A DNA stretch of 64,000 bases, from contig CM041199.1 of NCBI GenBank assembly GCA_023078555.1, forward strand, positions 4,407,315 to 4,471,314, read 5' to 3'. Both the position numbers and the translations under genes were made by a program. This DNA comes from Ulva prolifera (taxonomy: Eukaryota > Chlorophyta > Ulvophyceae > Ulvales > Ulvaceae). Positions 63,901 through 64,000 of this stretch are shown here, piece by piece; the stretch's first letter is position 1, and each line of letters opens with the position of its first letter. Below the pieces are notes generated by a model. That model saw nothing but the letters and a program-made list of their open reading frames with translations, was not told the origin of the DNA and ran no database searches.

Positions 63901-64000
63901 GGCGCAGGTGGTCGCGGAGGGCTCCGGGCGCTGGCTGGTCACGATCTGGGTCGTGCTCGAGCATTCGCTCGCGCTCGCGGCGCTGCTGCTGTGGCTCGCG
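58597..64000 (+). CDS. Anoctamin/TMEM16 family channel or scramblase (3' end outside window)
   Basis: A dimeric, Ca2+-activated ion channel or lipid scramblase of plasma or internal membranes. Exons are 58597-58959, 59057-59357, 59978-60142, 60740-60888, 61202-61648, 62272-62463, 62757-62924, 63208-63330 and 63908 to the edge; phases match, giving 667 residues so far. An N-terminal cytosolic domain (1-190) precedes YFEWMKFMWHWLTVPGIAGL (TM1), VGIVFWAVLFNKFWVRR (TM2), RPEF...SPVTGKQE, YTLSAAVTAALLTCAFAVML (TM3), TM4 and TM5 in exon 5, and DDYMEMVIQFGYVSLFAAAM (TM7). Ca2+-site acids are present: Glu457 (61592, LALEVLLP), Asp532 in place of the usual Glu, Glu535, Glu564 and Asp568. Introns 3 and 4 start with GC instead of GT. 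An exon may be missing between 63330 and 63908. Start ATG 58597 opens the first exon; there is no signal peptide, as usual. Confidence 0.9.
59825..59880 (+). repeat. 75-80 bp dispersed repeat, copy H (partial)
   Basis: CTCAGGATACGGCTAAGGAA and ATCCAGAATGACTTA, inside anoctamin intron 2, match the distal half of copy A/G; the proximal half is lost. Confidence 0.5.
60901..60931. repeat. C31 homopolymer
   Basis: An uninterrupted C run just downstream of a GC-type donor in anoctamin intron 4. Length is likely polymorphic or imprecise in assembly. Confidence 0.9.
61991..62083. repeat. Hairpin with about 34-bp arms in anoctamin intron 5
   Basis: TGCCCTGCTCTGGAGGCTGG, then GAGTCCGCACTCTC, pairs with GAGAGTACAGACTCCAGCCT and CCCCTGCAGGGCA across a loop of about 22 nt (ACCTATATATGGTATTTAGG). 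A few mismatches are present. Confidence 0.65.

Overview
This window is nuclear DNA from a GC-rich, intron-rich, TE-rich microbial eukaryote. There are no operons or Shine-Dalgarno sites. Genes are split by GT-AG introns, and dispersed mobile elements lie both between and inside genes. One exon resembles the plastid LPA1/REP27 (PF11998) family, and a lipoxygenase and a TMEM16/anoctamin channel-scramblase are present. A photosynthetic protist, perhaps a green alga, is the best guess, but the species cannot be fixed from sequence alone. Host exons are strongly G/C-ending, while the intact retrotransposon is visibly AT-richer.

Layout, left to right. 1-2985: repeats and hairpins. 2986-4632 (+): a four-exon, four-TM membrane protein of unknown family. 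4633-6960: repeats. 6961-8669 (+): a disordered Pro/Ser-rich protein with a KEN box. 8670-12804: no convincing gene, one MITE. 12805-14955 (-): a COMT-type O-methyltransferase. 15517-15863 (-): an LPA1/REP27-like exon. 17918-24414 (-): a nine-exon lipoxygenase with all iron ligands, its introns packed with mobile-element remnants. 24415-31863: mostly non-coding. 31864-37424 (+): a complete Ty1/copia element with identical LTRs, nested inside a small retroposon remnant. 37425-40773: microsatellites and GC-rich low complexity. 40774-50206 (-): a twelve-exon Ala/Glu-rich coiled-coil protein of about 1,960 residues, with every intron in phase 0. 50800-58070: a roughly 3.6 kb tandem duplication, each copy carrying a small Cys-containing gene on the minus strand. 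58597-64000 (+): an anoctamin running off the window edge.

The genes show no obvious shared pathway; they look like ordinary neighbours in a nuclear genome. The most informative features are genomic: (i) a 5' splice-site preference for GTGCG rather than GTRAGT; (ii) two in-frame GC-AG introns in the anoctamin; (iii) three families of short mobile elements (MULE-like MITEs with 9-11 bp target duplications, a 75-80 bp dispersed repeat that inserted into only one copy of the tandem duplication, and a 5'-truncated retroposon with 17-18 bp target duplications); and (iv) a copia element whose primer-binding site matches the anticodon arm of initiator tRNA, as in Drosophila copia. Gene models were assembled by hand from reading frame, intron phase and family resemblance. 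No searches could be run.
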